Counted from the first letter of the stretch, positions 46,051-55,239 are shown. The stretch: DNA of 64,000 nt from Cyclobacteriaceae bacterium (GCA_027533395.1 JAPZUF010000011.1:1-64000), one strand, 5' to 3'. Translations and numbers: made by a program. Notes: a model not told the origin generated them from the sequence alone.

Positions 46051-46795
46051 TTTTTTTTATCTTGTTATCATTCTTCTTTTTTCTATTACCGCTTGCAGTA
46101 AAAAAACAACAGTGCTTACCAGCGGTCAACCTGTTCAATCAACCGTAAAAATAGAAGAAATTGATTTCGATTATTTTCATGGCAAAGCAAGGTTAGCGGT
46201 TCGTGATGCTAACAAAGAACAAGAAGTGAAAGCCAATATCCGAATCAGAAAAGACAGTGTGATTTGGATGACCTTCACTGTTATAGGTGTACAAGGAGGA
46301 AAAGCCCTCATCAATAAAGATTCGATAACCATCGTTTCAAACATTGATAAAGAGTTTTATGTGTACGATTATTTCTCTCTCTCAAAGAAATTCAATTTTC
46401 CTGTTTCTTACGATGTAATACAAGCAGTTCTATTAGGTAATCCCATTATCAAAAGAAATGAAAATGATGTGGTTGAATTACTGGAAACCATGTTTCTACT
46501 TAAACAACAAACCAATCAAGTTGCTGTCACCAATTACATCAATAGCCCAGGTGCAAAAATTGAAAAAGTAGAATTAAGAGAAAATGACAGAAAAAATGCT
46601 TTAACAATTTACTACTCAAACTTTCAACCTGTTGGAAACAAACTTTTCCCTTACAATGCAACTATTTCTGTTTTTTATCAGGCACCATCTGGCTTAGTAA
46701 ATACAACTATAACGTTCGAATATAATAAAGCAGAGGTCGGTGATAAAGAATTACGTTTTCCATTTAACATTCCTAAGAAATATGTGCGCAAATAG
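46040..46795 (+). CDS. DUF4292 lipoprotein (possible LolB-like role)
   Basis: 251 residues from ATG 46040, chosen because the lipoprotein signal follows at once (FLVIILLFSITAC; in full MNNSFFYLVIILLFSITAC). The mature part (VKIEEIDFDYFHGKARLAV, RIRKDSVIWMTF, YDVIQAVLLGNP) is the DUF4292 pattern, an incomplete beta-barrel fold related by structure to LolA/LolB carriers. An outer-membrane lipoprotein insertion role is an inference. Its start lies within the TPR gene and its end overlaps the EnvC-like gene by 14 bases, so three proteins are tightly coupled. Confidence 0.83.
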   Translation: MNNSFFYLVIILLFSITACSKKTTVLTSGQPVQSTVKIEEIDFDYFHGKARLAVRDANKEQEVKANIRIRKDSVIWMTFTVIGVQGGKALINKDSITIVSNIDKEFYVYDYFSLSKKFNFPVSYDVIQAVLLGNPIIKRNENDVVELLETMFLLKQQTNQVAVTNYINSPGAKIEKVELRENDRKNALTIYYSNFQPVGNKLFPYNATISVFYQAPSGLVNTTITFEYNKAEVGDKELRFPFNIPKKYVRK

Positions 46796-48011
46796 ATTTT
46801 TGTTAATCTTCTTTTTTGCCTGCATCAGTTTTTTGGGTTATACTCAAAAAACTAAAAATCAATTACAGCAAGAAAAACAGAAAAACCTTCAACGCATTAA
46901 GGAAGTTGAAAAAATTATAGCTGAAACCAGTAGCAATAAAAAAAATACTTTAGGCGAATTGTCAGCTTTAAATCAACGCATTCAGGAACAAGAAAATCTC
47001 ATCAATAGCATCCAAATAGAAATTAATTTTCTCAACAAAGAAATAGGAGAAGATAATAGCATTATTACTGCGCTTGAAGAGGATTTAGTAAAAATGAAGG
47101 AAGAATACAGCGCCATGTTATTCGCTGCACAAAAAGCTGGAAACAGCGCTACACGATTAACATTTTATTTTTCAGCATCTTCCTTCAATCAAATGATGAT
47201 GCGCATGCGGTATATGAACCAATATGGAACATTGAGAAAACTACAAGCTGATCAAATAGTAAAAACCCAAAACCAACTCGCATCACAAATTCAAACAACA
47301 GAAATTAAACGCAACGAAAAAAACACATTGCTTTATGATGAAGAAGAAGAGAAAAAGCAACTTGATGGTTTAAAGCAAAAGCAGAAAAATCTTGTCAAAC
47401 AACTAGAGAAACAAGAAAAACAACTTCGGCAAGAATACAACGAAACAAAAAAAGCAATTGCCCAACTCGATAAAATGATCGAAGACATTATTCGCGAAGA
47501 AATTGCCAAAGCCGAACGCGAGGCTAAAGCAGCCGCTGCGAAAAATAAAAGTAATCCCAACAACAAAAACAATTCTCAAGCTCCTGAAATGGTTGTTCTT
47601 TCAACCAACTTTGAACAAAATAAAAATAAACTGAGTTGGCCAGCCAATGGATTTGTTGCTCAAAAATTTGGCAGACAAAATCATCCTTTTTTTAAAGGAA
47701 TTGTAGAAAATAGCGAAGGTATTAAAATACAAACTGGCACAAATGAACCCGTAAAGTGTGTATTCGATGGCGAAATTAGCCGCATAAGCATAATACCTCG
47801 GTTTGGAACAACAGTAGTAATAAAACATGGTAGTTATTTTACAATGTATGTGGGTCTCAAACAAGTAAAAGTAAAAGTTGGGCAAAAAGTAAAGATAAAT
47901 GAAGAGTTGGGGTTAGTTGCTCCCAATATCGAAGGTGTTTCCGAAATTCAATTTCAAGTACGCAAAGGCATCGAAGCCTTAGATCCACTACTATGGCTAC
48001 GCAATAAATAA
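46782..48011 (+). CDS. EnvC-like murein hydrolase activator (coiled coil plus degenerate LytM/M23 domain)
   Basis: 409 residues from ATG 46782 (signal peptide ending FLGYTQ). Residues about 20-260 form a long coiled coil (LQRIKEVEKIIAET, ALNQRIQEQENLINSI, KQLEKQEKQLRQEYNETKKAI). The C-terminal M23 domain (about 300-409) has lost the zinc site: HxGxD is replaced by NSEGIKI, and the final H-x-H by EIQFQV. The HGSYFTMYVGL segment remains. This matches EnvC, which activates amidases rather than cutting peptidoglycan itself. Confidence 0.9.
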   Translation: MCANRFLLIFFFACISFLGYTQKTKNQLQQEKQKNLQRIKEVEKIIAETSSNKKNTLGELSALNQRIQEQENLINSIQIEINFLNKEIGEDNSIITALEEDLVKMKEEYSAMLFAAQKAGNSATRLTFYFSASSFNQMMMRMRYMNQYGTLRKLQADQIVKTQNQLASQIQTTEIKRNEKNTLLYDEEEEKKQLDGLKQKQKNLVKQLEKQEKQLRQEYNETKKAIAQLDKMIEDIIREEIAKAEREAKAAAAKNKSNPNNKNNSQAPEMVVLSTNFEQNKNKLSWPANGFVAQKFGRQNHPFFKGIVENSEGIKIQTGTNEPVKCVFDGEISRISIIPRFGTTVVIKHGSYFTMYVGLKQVKVKVGQKVKINEELGLVAPNIEGVSEIQFQVRKGIEALDPLLWLRNK

Positions 48012-48070
48012 GCTATAACTCGTTTTTCCGCTATTTATACAGTTTTCGTTTCGGTTGGACTAATTTTATC

Positions 48071-48078
48071 TATCTTTA
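48071..48078 (+). promoter_or_regulatory. candidate promoter of tatA
   Basis: TATCTTTA, one mismatch from TAnnTTTG, with a TTT 19 bases upstream (48049-48051). It ends 18 bases before the tatA ATG. Confidence 0.45.
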
Positions 48079-48096
48079 CAACCTAAATCATTAATT

Positions 48097-48336
48097 ATGG
48101 AAGCGATGCTTTTACTTGGAATCGGTGGTACGGAGTGGCTTGTGATTGGTGCGGCTGTTTTATTGTTTTTTGGCGCAAAAAGAATCCCTGAGTTTGCAAA
48201 AGGCTTAGGCAAAGGCATAAGAGAATTTAAAAATGCCGTTAATGACGTAAATCAAGACGTTGAAAATTCAACCAAAGACGTAAAGAAAAATATTGATTCG
48301 GCCCGCGATGCTGGCAGAATAGAGATGAAGGACTAA
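48097..48336 (+). CDS. tatA: Sec-independent protein translocase subunit TatA/E
   Basis: 79 residues: one N-terminal membrane helix (WLVIGAAVLLFFGAKRIPEFAKGLGKGIREF) with the FG hinge and amphipathic helix that define TatA. A charged tail (VNDVNQDVENSTKDVKKNIDSA) follows. It forms the pore part of the twin-arginine pathway; tatC is not in the window. Confidence 0.95.
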   Translation: MEAMLLLGIGGTEWLVIGAAVLLFFGAKRIPEFAKGLGKGIREFKNAVNDVNQDVENSTKDVKKNIDSARDAGRIEMKD

Positions 48337-48350
48337 ATAACTCAAACATC

Positions 48351-49790
48351 TTGATCAACTACGGTTCATTTCGTGCCGTGCAGGAAGCTCTCCGGCACGG
48401 CACGATTTCTTGTAGGGAGTTAGTCTTAAACTTCTTACAAAACATCAATCAAAATAAATCGCTCAATGCTTTCTTAGATGTGTTTGAAGAAAGTGCTTTG
48501 CAACAAGCAGATATTATTGATCAGAAATTAAAAAATAATATAGCCGGACCTCTAGCAGGTTTGGTTGTTGGTATTAAAGATGTTTTCGCTTACCAAAAAT
48601 TTCCCTTACAAGCAGGTAGCAAAATTTTAGATGGTTACAGTGCTGCATACACAGCAACTTGTATTCAAAGGTTATTAGATGCTGATGCAATTATCATTGG
48701 CAGACAAAACTGCGATGAATTCGGCATGGGTTCTTCTAACGAAAACTCTGCCTTTGGTTCAGTAAAAAATTTTTTAGATAATACGCGCGTACCCGGTGGC
48801 TCTTCAGGCGGCTCAGCAGTTGCTGTGCAAGCGCAAATGTGTCATCTTTCTCTTGGTTCAGATACAGGAGGTTCTGTTAGACAACCAGCTTCATTCTGCG
48901 GACTTATAGGATTAAAACCAACTTATTCTCGCATTTCACGACATGGCTTGGTTGCTTACGCATCTTCGTTTGATTGTGTTGGCTTAATTGCCCATGAAGT
49001 AGAAACCATCGCAAAAGTGTTAAGCATTGTTGCCGGCAAAGATGATTTCGATAGCACAGTTTCATCGGAATATATGCCCGATTACGCAACTTCAATTCAA
49101 GAGAATAAAAATCAAACTTTCAAATTTGCCTATAGCAAACAAAGCATCGAACATGATGGCATTCAACCAGAAGTAAAGCAAGCTTTTAGTAGCGCCATCG
49201 AACAAATTAAAAAAGATGGGCACCAAGTAAATGAAATCAATTTGCCCCTTCAACCTTATGCCTTGCCAACGTATTACATATTAACGACAGCCGAAGCGAG
49301 TTCAAACTTAAATCGATACGATGGCATTCGATATGGCGCAAGCACACAAACTTCATCTCTCGAACAACAGTATAAAAGAGTAAGAACAGATGGTTTTGGC
49401 GAAGAGGTAAAAAGAAGAATATTGTTAGGAACATTTGTGCTAAGCTCATCCTACTACGATTCCTTCTATTCAAAAGCACAAAAAGTACGACAACTGATCA
49501 GACAAGAAACTATCGAAGTTTTCAAACAATATGATTTTCTAATTTCACCTACTGCACCCACTACTGCTTTCAAATTAGGTGAAAAACAAGAAAATCCACT
49601 TACTATGTATTTGGCAGATGTTTACAGCGTGTACGCCAATATTGCCGGAATTCCCGCAATCTCCGTACCTTGCGGTAGCGACTTGCAAAATTTGCCTATT
49701 GGTTTACAAATCATGGCAGCAGATTTTCAGGAAATAAAATTATTATCAATAGCTCATCGTTTAAAAGAGAAACTTAAACTACATGGTTGA
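48351..49790 (+). CDS. gatA: Asp-tRNA(Asn)/Glu-tRNA(Gln) amidotransferase subunit A
   Basis: 479-residue amidase from TTG 48351 (LINYGSFRAVQEAL); no ATG lies near. The amidase triad is Lys76 (VGIKDV), cis-Ser151 (PGGSSGGSA) and Ser175 (GSDTGGSVRQPASFCG). FGMGSSNENSAFG marks GatA rather than another amidase. It transamidates misacylated tRNA with GatB/GatC, encoded elsewhere. It overlaps the lytic transglycosylase gene by 8 bases. Confidence 0.94.
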   Translation: MINYGSFRAVQEALRHGTISCRELVLNFLQNINQNKSLNAFLDVFEESALQQADIIDQKLKNNIAGPLAGLVVGIKDVFAYQKFPLQAGSKILDGYSAAYTATCIQRLLDADAIIIGRQNCDEFGMGSSNENSAFGSVKNFLDNTRVPGGSSGGSAVAVQAQMCHLSLGSDTGGSVRQPASFCGLIGLKPTYSRISRHGLVAYASSFDCVGLIAHEVETIAKVLSIVAGKDDFDSTVSSEYMPDYATSIQENKNQTFKFAYSKQSIEHDGIQPEVKQAFSSAIEQIKKDGHQVNEINLPLQPYALPTYYILTTAEASSNLNRYDGIRYGASTQTSSLEQQYKRVRTDGFGEEVKRRILLGTFVLSSSYYDSFYSKAQKVRQLIRQETIEVFKQYDFLISPTAPTTAFKLGEKQENPLTMYLADVYSVYANIAGIPAISVPCGSDLQNLPIGLQIMAADFQEIKLLSIAHRLKEKLKLHG

Positions 49791-51246
49791 TTATTTTTTT
49801 CGCCAAATAAAAATTGTTAGCAAAGCAATAATAATATTTTCTTGCTTGTTTATTTCTTATTCGAGTTTCGCTCAGATTGTTCCTGACTCGGTGGTGGTGG
49901 ATTCTTTAGAAGTAGAAAATGCATTCGATGAAATTTTATACAAAGAAGATTCTATCAACCTCAATTTCTATTCCTTACCAGCAAACTTTGAGTTTATTCC
50001 TGGCAACGATGATCCCTTTTTAATTGCCGACAGGTTATCGTGTATACAAAAAGAAATTCCTTTGATTTATAATGATAAGGTTCATTCATTTATCAACTTT
50101 TTCACAGTTAAAGACAGGGCATACACCAATATGATTATTCAGCGGATGAATTTGTATTTTCCGCTTTTCGAAAAATATTTAAAAGAGTATGGTTTACCCG
50201 ATGAATTAAAATATCTATCCATCATAGAATCAGGATTAAATCCTAAGGCAATTTCGCGTGCACGTGCTGTTGGCTTGTGGCAATTTATGGCAGCTACCGG
50301 TCGCTATTTCGATTTACATGTAGATTTCTATCAAGACGATCGCATGGACCCGGAGAAAGCCACTATTGCTGCATGCAGATATTTAAAACAACTCTACGGC
50401 ATTTTCGGAGATTGGGAGTTAGCACTCGCAGCTTACAACAGTGGGCCGGGCAACGTGAAGCGCGCCATTAGAAGAGCTGGTAACAAAAAATCATTCTGGG
50501 AGATTTATCCTTATGTTCCAAGAGAAACACGTTCTTATGTACCTCAATTTGTAGCGATTACTTACACAATGAATTATTTGAAAGAACATAATTTCCTCTT
50601 CGAAAATCAATACGCACATCCTGCAAGCGATACCATCATCGTTAAAAAATATTTGCATTTACCAACCTTCGCCACTTTAACCCAAACGTGTGCAGAGGAT
50701 ATTTCCTTACTCAATCCTAATATTTTACAATATGCCATTCCAGATGTAAGCAAACCTTTTGTTTTGCGTGTACCCGTTGCTACTAAAAAGATTTTTGAAA
50801 ACAATCGCACTTTTATCTTAGATTCAGCTTCGCGTATTGGCAAAAAAGAATTAGAAATATTGGCCAAAAATTCTCCGGGCAGCACTTATGGAAAAGATAA
50901 AGTGGTATATCGAGTAAGATCCGGTGATGTGTTGGGTTCTATAGCCATCCGTTATAATGTACGAGTGGCGGATATTAAAAAATGGAATAACTTGAGAAGC
51001 AATACTATTCGTGTGGGCCAACGACTTAACATTTGGCTTAAACCTGCTGCAATTAAAAAAGATTCGGTTAGCCAAACTTTGCCAATCCCATTACCCGGAG
51101 ATAAAACCTATGTGGTGCAAGAAGGAGATACACTTTGGAGCATCTCTAAAAAATTTGATGGATTAAGCATTGAGAAAATCAAGGAACTCAACAAATTAGA
51201 AAACAGTCGTATTCAGCCTGGCCAAAAATTGATTTTAGGTCAATAA
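49783..51246 (+). CDS. mltD: MltD-like lytic transglycosylase with two LysM domains
   Basis: 487 residues with signal peptide (FISYSSFAQ). SLT family 1 domain at about 105-270, catalytic Glu149 in LSIIESGLNPKAISRARAVGLWQFM, and ALAAYNSGPGNVKRAI. Two LysM repeats at about 370-418 and 441-486 (VVQEGDTLWSISKKF) bind peptidoglycan. It cleaves glycan strands to 1,6-anhydro ends. It sits in the tatA-gatA run, overlapping gatA. Confidence 0.93.
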   Translation: MVDYFFRQIKIVSKAIIIFSCLFISYSSFAQIVPDSVVVDSLEVENAFDEILYKEDSINLNFYSLPANFEFIPGNDDPFLIADRLSCIQKEIPLIYNDKVHSFINFFTVKDRAYTNMIIQRMNLYFPLFEKYLKEYGLPDELKYLSIIESGLNPKAISRARAVGLWQFMAATGRYFDLHVDFYQDDRMDPEKATIAACRYLKQLYGIFGDWELALAAYNSGPGNVKRAIRRAGNKKSFWEIYPYVPRETRSYVPQFVAITYTMNYLKEHNFLFENQYAHPASDTIIVKKYLHLPTFATLTQTCAEDISLLNPNILQYAIPDVSKPFVLRVPVATKKIFENNRTFILDSASRIGKKELEILAKNSPGSTYGKDKVVYRVRSGDVLGSIAIRYNVRVADIKKWNNLRSNTIRVGQRLNIWLKPAAIKKDSVSQTLPIPLPGDKTYVVQEGDTLWSISKKFDGLSIEKIKELNKLENSRIQPGQKLILGQ

Positions 51247-51296
51247 AAAATGTGACGTTTCACAAACAATTCGATTCTTTTATTGATTAGATAGAT

Positions 51297-52394
51297 ATGA
51301 AAAAGATTTTTATTTTTTTGTTGCTGGTTTCTGTTTTTGCACAATGTACAAAAAACGAAAGTGGCACAGGCGAAGGTTTACCCAGAGCAACAGGTCGCAG
51401 TGGCGATATGATTGTGATGATGGACTCCTTGCAATGGCGTAATGCATTAGGAGAAGAAGTTCAACAAATCTTTCGAAGAGAAATGGAAGGTTTACCAAGA
51501 CCAGAGTATAATTTCAATTCGAAGTTTATTCAGCCAAACAAAAAGATTAAACTTTTGACACAAATCAGAAACTTGGTCTATGTTTTCACTTTAGATCAAA
51601 AGTCGAAAGGTACTAAAGCCATTACTGAAAACTTATCTGAAGAAACAATCAAAAGAATTCAGTCGGATAGTTCCTTTTTTATTGTAAGCAAACCTAATGA
51701 GTATGCAAAGGGTCAGGAAGTATTGTATTTATTTGGCAGAACAGAAAATGAATTACTTGCACATCTTCAGAAAAACAAAATTCAAATTGAAGAACATTTC
51801 AATAAAGCAGAACGAAAAAGATTATTAGAAGCCATGCGAGTTGTGTCTTCCACAACAGCAATTAAAAAAACCATCGAAGAAAAATTCAAAATAAAATCAC
51901 TTTTCCCAGCTGGTTTTAAAATTGCCGATAATCAAAAAGACTTTATTTGGCTTCGCTTACCAGAAACTGAAATCGATAAGAATTTTTTTATTGCCACAAA
52001 ACCTTATGTAAGTGAATACCAACTCTTACCGGATAGTATTTTGCAATGGAGAGAAAGCATTACTAGTAATTATATATTTGAAGACCCTGATCAACCTTCC
52101 AGCTACATAACCATCGAACGAGATATTCCATTTAATCCTATTCAAGCACGACAAGTAAACTTAAATAACAATTTTGCAATGGAAATCCGCGGACTATGGC
52201 GCACTAATACTCGCACCATGGGTGGACCGTTTTTGAGCTACACTTTTGTTAATCCTTCCAATAATCTTTTGTATTATGTAGAAGGATTTGTTTACAGTCC
52301 TGGCAAACCCCAACGCGAACTTATGCGCGAAATAGAAGCCATCGCGTATTCCATCGAACCTATTGAAAAACCAAGAACAGAAAAACAGAACTAA
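51297..52394 (+). CDS. DUF4837 family lipoprotein
   Basis: 365 residues, lipoprotein signal at VFAQC (Cys17). Mature start GRSGDMIVMMDSLQWRNALGEEVQQIF and TRTMGGPFLSYTFVNPSNN are typical of DUF4837, a Bacteroidota-specific family of unknown function. It lies 50 bases after the transglycosylase gene and is probably in the same unit. Confidence 0.85.
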   Translation: MKKIFIFLLLVSVFAQCTKNESGTGEGLPRATGRSGDMIVMMDSLQWRNALGEEVQQIFRREMEGLPRPEYNFNSKFIQPNKKIKLLTQIRNLVYVFTLDQKSKGTKAITENLSEETIKRIQSDSSFFIVSKPNEYAKGQEVLYLFGRTENELLAHLQKNKIQIEEHFNKAERKRLLEAMRVVSSTTAIKKTIEEKFKIKSLFPAGFKIADNQKDFIWLRLPETEIDKNFFIATKPYVSEYQLLPDSILQWRESITSNYIFEDPDQPSSYITIERDIPFNPIQARQVNLNNNFAMEIRGLWRTNTRTMGGPFLSYTFVNPSNNLLYYVEGFVYSPGKPQRELMREIEAIAYSIEPIEKPRTEKQN

Positions 52395-52436
52395 TTTTAT
52401 TGCTCAAGTGTTTTTCCTTTTTTATTCTACCAAACT

Positions 52437-52790
52437 ATGCATTGGCAACATCTTACTACCGAAAGTCAACTAATTGAAGTTATAAAAAAATCTTCTCAGA
52501 AACCTGTTCTGCTTTTTAAACACAGTACACGATGTTCTATCAGCAAAACAACGATAGATAGACTAGAAAGAAACTGGAAAGACAATGATAATCAGGTTAT
52601 CGAACCCTATTACCTAGATTTATTGAGCTATCGATCCATTTCAAATTTAATCGCAGAAAGCTTAAACGTTGAACACGAATCTCCACAAGCCATTGTATTG
52701 GTTGATCAAAAAGTGGTGTATCACGCCTCACACTTCGAAATTAACTATCAACAAATTTTAGCATCAGTTGATGCTGGAATTACCAATTAA
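52437..52790 (+). CDS. ytxJ: bacillithiol system redox-active protein YtxJ
   Basis: 117-residue thioredoxin-fold protein. The active motif LLFKHSTRCSISKTT (Cys33) is the YtxJ signature, a monothiol bacilliredoxin-like site. It likely removes bacillithiol from proteins. Together with bshA this confirms bacillithiol use in the organism. Its 3' end overlaps the convergent OsmC gene by 11 bases. Confidence 0.9.
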   Translation: MHWQHLTTESQLIEVIKKSSQKPVLLFKHSTRCSISKTTIDRLERNWKDNDNQVIEPYYLDLLSYRSISNLIAESLNVEHESPQAIVLVDQKVVYHASHFEINYQQILASVDAGITN

Positions 52791-53187
52791 ATGTGATAAC
52801 CTGCTTTAAGTTTTCTGATAAACTTAAAGCAACCGGACAAGTATGTGCTGCGCGTTCCAATTTTTGTTTTTGTTCTTCAGTAGCTTTCAAACCGGCATGA
52901 TGAAAAATAATGTGAATTTCAGCTATTCTTCTTGGGTTGACAGCCATTACTTTCACCACTTCGGCCTTCAACCCAACTAAATCAATTCCATCCTTTTCGG
53001 CTTGTATGCCCATAATGGTGATCATGCAAGAACACAAAGCTGAACTCACCAAATCCGTTGGACTAAAAGCCTCGCCTTTTCCATTGTTATCCGGAGGAGC
53101 ATCTGTAATGATTGTATTTCCGGATAAAGTATGCGTGGCTTGTGTTCTTAAATTTCCTGAATAAACAACGGTCGCTGTATTTGCCAT
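52780..53187 (-). CDS. OsmC family protein
   Basis: 135 residues with the OsmC/Ohr pattern: EAFSPTDLVSSALCSCMITIMG with Cys52/Cys54, and Cys117 in AHTCPVALSLS. The reactive Cys pair of the family reduces organic peroxides, but many short OsmC members have other roles. It is alone on its strand, convergent with ytxJ. Confidence 0.9.
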   Translation of the reverse strand: MANTATVVYSGNLRTQATHTLSGNTIITDAPPDNNGKGEAFSPTDLVSSALCSCMITIMGIQAEKDGIDLVGLKAEVVKVMAVNPRRIAEIHIIFHHAGLKATEEQKQKLERAAHTCPVALSLSENLKQVITFNW

Positions 53188-53197
53188 AAACTATTGA

Positions 53198-53228
53198 TTT
53201 GAAATTAACGTTAGGTCTGTTAGTTTTA
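53198..53228 (+). promoter_or_regulatory. promoter of the gene at 53247
   Basis: TTTG (53198-53201), 19 bases, TAGTTTTA (53221-53228): exact spacing, one mismatch. It covers an upstream TTG of the same frame (53199), which supports ATG 53247 as the true start. Confidence 0.5.
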
Positions 53229-53246
53229 CTTGTGTTCAAAAATACG

Positions 53247-53963
53247 ATGAGATTCTGGATAGCAATTCTATTGGTACTGATATGTTTTGGAAGTTTTGCA
53301 CAAACCCAAGACAGCTACGAATACCAAAAAGAATTTACATGGGGTATCAATAAAAATACTTTTGGAGGTTTGATTGGCGGCTTCACCTTTAAAAAGGCAA
53401 GAAAGCTGGAGAACAACAGAATTCTACAAACCTATGGTTTAGAAATAGTAAACATCAAACATCCACAAGAAGTAAGAAAGCCCGCCTTGCTTACAAATAA
53501 CCTTTTCATTCCAGGAAAAATAAATTATCTCTATTCATTTCGCTTGCAGTACGGCTACGATTTTATACTCTTTAAAAAAGCTCCACAAAAAGGTGCTGAA
53601 ATCAAGGCTGTTTTTGCTGCTGGTCCTTCGTTAGGATTAATTTCACCGTATTATGTAGAATATCAACCTGATAACTCCAACATCAGCAATTTTGCACCTT
53701 ACAAGGAAGAGATACTCATTTCTTCTATTTATGGTCCAGGAAGACTTTTCCAAGGTATTGGAGACTCGAAATTTAATTTAGGCTTTAATGTAAAAGCAGC
53801 CATAAACTTCGAACTAGGAACTTTTAAAGACCAAGTTACCGGATTTGAAGCTGGATTCTTATTAGATGCATACACGAAAAAAACAGATTTTTTACTCAAC
53901 AATACCCCATATTCTGTTTTTCCTACACTCTTTCTGACCGTATTTTATGGCAGTAGAAAGTAA
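53247..53963 (+). CDS. secreted outer-membrane beta-barrel-like protein, unknown
   Basis: 238 residues from ATG 53247 with signal peptide (ILLVLICFGSFAQ). Alternating polar/hydrophobic strands (YSFRLQYGYDFILF, GFNVKAAINFELGTF, GFEAGFLLDAYT) and a C-terminal aromatic (VFPTLFLTVFYGSRK) suggest a small barrel. No family recognised. The start at TTG 53199 would add 16 residues but overlaps the promoter. Confidence 0.65.
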   Translation: MRFWIAILLVLICFGSFAQTQDSYEYQKEFTWGINKNTFGGLIGGFTFKKARKLENNRILQTYGLEIVNIKHPQEVRKPALLTNNLFIPGKINYLYSFRLQYGYDFILFKKAPQKGAEIKAVFAAGPSLGLISPYYVEYQPDNSNISNFAPYKEEILISSIYGPGRLFQGIGDSKFNLGFNVKAAINFELGTFKDQVTGFEAGFLLDAYTKKTDFLLNNTPYSVFPTLFLTVFYGSRK

Positions 53964-54033
53964 AAAAATAATTTTTTATCTCTAGTTGTGACCTTTTTAT
54001 ATATTTGAAATTCTATTGTCAAAACTAATACCT

Positions 54034-54711
54034 ATGGAAGCTAAGAAGACAGAAAAGGCTGATTTAACCAACAAATCCTTTCTTTTCTTTAATATCGGTC
54101 TTTTTATTGCGCTTTTGCTAGCTGTTTCAGCTTTTAGCATTCGCCAATATGATGATACTAGTGTAAAAGACCTTAACAAAGGAAACAACCAGATGGAAGA
54201 AATCATGGAAGTTCCACCTACAGAACAACCACCTCCACCACAACCTGTTATCCAGCAGCCTCAAATTGTTGAAGTACCCGATGAAGAAGAAATTGAGGAA
54301 GAAATAAAAGTAGAATTCGATGTTGAAGTTACAGAAGACACTAAAGTTTCTGAAATTGTTATTGCTCCAGTAGAAGAACCAAAAGAAGAAGTAGACGAAA
54401 TCTTTACTGTTGTAGAAGAAACTGCAGCTCCTAAAGGTGGTATGCAAGCTTTCTATGAGTTCGTTCAGAAAAAACTGAAATATCCGGCACAAGCTCGCAG
54501 AATGGGAACTGAAGGAAAAGTGTTCGTTCAGTTCGTTATCAATAAAGACGGTTCTATCTCAGACGTTGTAGCGATCAAAGGTATTGGCGCAGGATGTGAT
54601 GAAGAAGCTGTTCGAATCATTCAATCATCTCCTCAATGGACACCAGGTAAACAGCGTGGTAAGCCAGTAAAACAAAGAATGGTTTTACCTATCACTTTTA
54701 AATTAGGTTAA
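54034..54711 (+). CDS. energy transducer TonB
   Basis: 225 residues from ATG 54034; a TTG six codons upstream is less likely. One membrane helix at about 17-36 (LFFNIGLFIALLLAVSAF), then a Pro/Glu/Val-rich periplasmic linker (PPTEQPPPPQPVIQQPQI; acidic EEEIEEEIKVEFDVEV). A TonB C-terminal domain follows at about 135-225 (KYPAQARRMGTEGKVFVQFVINKDGSIS, WTPGKQRGKPVKQRMVLPI). It couples proton motive force to SusC-type receptors. Confidence 0.93.
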   Translation: MEAKKTEKADLTNKSFLFFNIGLFIALLLAVSAFSIRQYDDTSVKDLNKGNNQMEEIMEVPPTEQPPPPQPVIQQPQIVEVPDEEEIEEEIKVEFDVEVTEDTKVSEIVIAPVEEPKEEVDEIFTVVEETAAPKGGMQAFYEFVQKKLKYPAQARRMGTEGKVFVQFVINKDGSISDVVAIKGIGAGCDEEAVRIIQSSPQWTPGKQRGKPVKQRMVLPITFKLG

Positions 54712-54732
54712 TACCCATCTTATAAAAATACT

Positions 54733-54763
54733 AAAGCCTGTTACGAGAGTAGCAGGCTTTTTT
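54733..54763 (+). terminator. intrinsic terminator after tonB
   Basis: AAAGCCTG (54733-54740) / CAGGCTTT (54753-54760), with inner pairs TTAC/GTAG closing a GAGA loop, then TTTT. Strong and correctly placed 22 bases after the tonB stop. Confidence 0.85.
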
Positions 54764-55030
54764 GTTTGCATGGACTTCCATCAGAAAGAGATTATCAAAG
54801 TAAATCTTAAGAGTTTTAAACAGGTATTTTTTACAACTAGAATGAAAAATTGAAAATGAATGTTTACCGAAGTATTATGCAAAAAGTTGAAGTAAGAAAA
54901 GGTAAAATTCAAACAATTGAGTTTGAACAATCTTGTCAGATTATGAATTAGATTTTATGCGTATCCGTATTAAGTCCTAAATCAAAAAATCATCAATTAA
55001 AAAACCTGATAAGTTTTCCATCCGATACAT
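54764..55030. other. intergenic stretch without recognised genes
   Basis: Part of a 528-base gap between tonB and tetR, the longest in the window. AT-rich. It contains only a 31-codon frame (54856-54951) with no recognised motif and no promoter; I do not call it. No RNA gene was recognised. The right part of the gap holds a palindromic element and the tetR operator. Confidence 0.5.
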
Positions 55031-55096
55031 TGCGTTAGGGATGGTAAGGGTGCGCAGCAGCCTAGTCTAGCTGTATAGCTAGACTAGGAACGCCCA
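55031..55096. repeat. REP-like palindromic element
   Basis: A TGCGTTAGGGATGG head is followed by GTAAGGGTGCGCAGCAG and a perfect 12-base-pair hairpin (55061-55072 with 55077-55088, loop GTAT), then GAACGCCC. A TTAGGGATGG-type head followed by a stem recalls Bacteroidota REP elements mobilised by RAYT-type transposases. There is no transposase gene here. Only one copy is in the window. Confidence 0.5.
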
Positions 55097-55202
55097 TCAA
55101 TTTTTTTAAAGACGTAGGAATGTAAAAATTTGGGTGTAAAAGCGGATTAAAATTGATTTGGGTTAGGAAAATAGTCAATGCAACCAAAATGTTATAAAAA
55201 AA

Positions 55203-55215
55203 TAAACACTGTTTA
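55203..55215. promoter_or_regulatory. candidate TetR operator 1 (upstream of tetR)
   Basis: Perfect palindrome TAAACA-C-TGTTTA, 25 bases before the tetR ATG. It sits inside a wider inverted repeat AAATAAAC (55200-55207) / GTTTATTT (55216-55223). A near-copy occurs before the TolC gene. Confidence 0.55.
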
Positions 55216-55239
55216 GTTTATTTCCGTTTTATTTGTGTC

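Noticed and set aside
54856-54951. 31-codon ORF (ATG to TAG) in the tonB-tetR gap
   Set aside because: No promoter, no recognised motif, and composition like the flanking non-coding DNA. Could be a gene remnant but nothing supports it.
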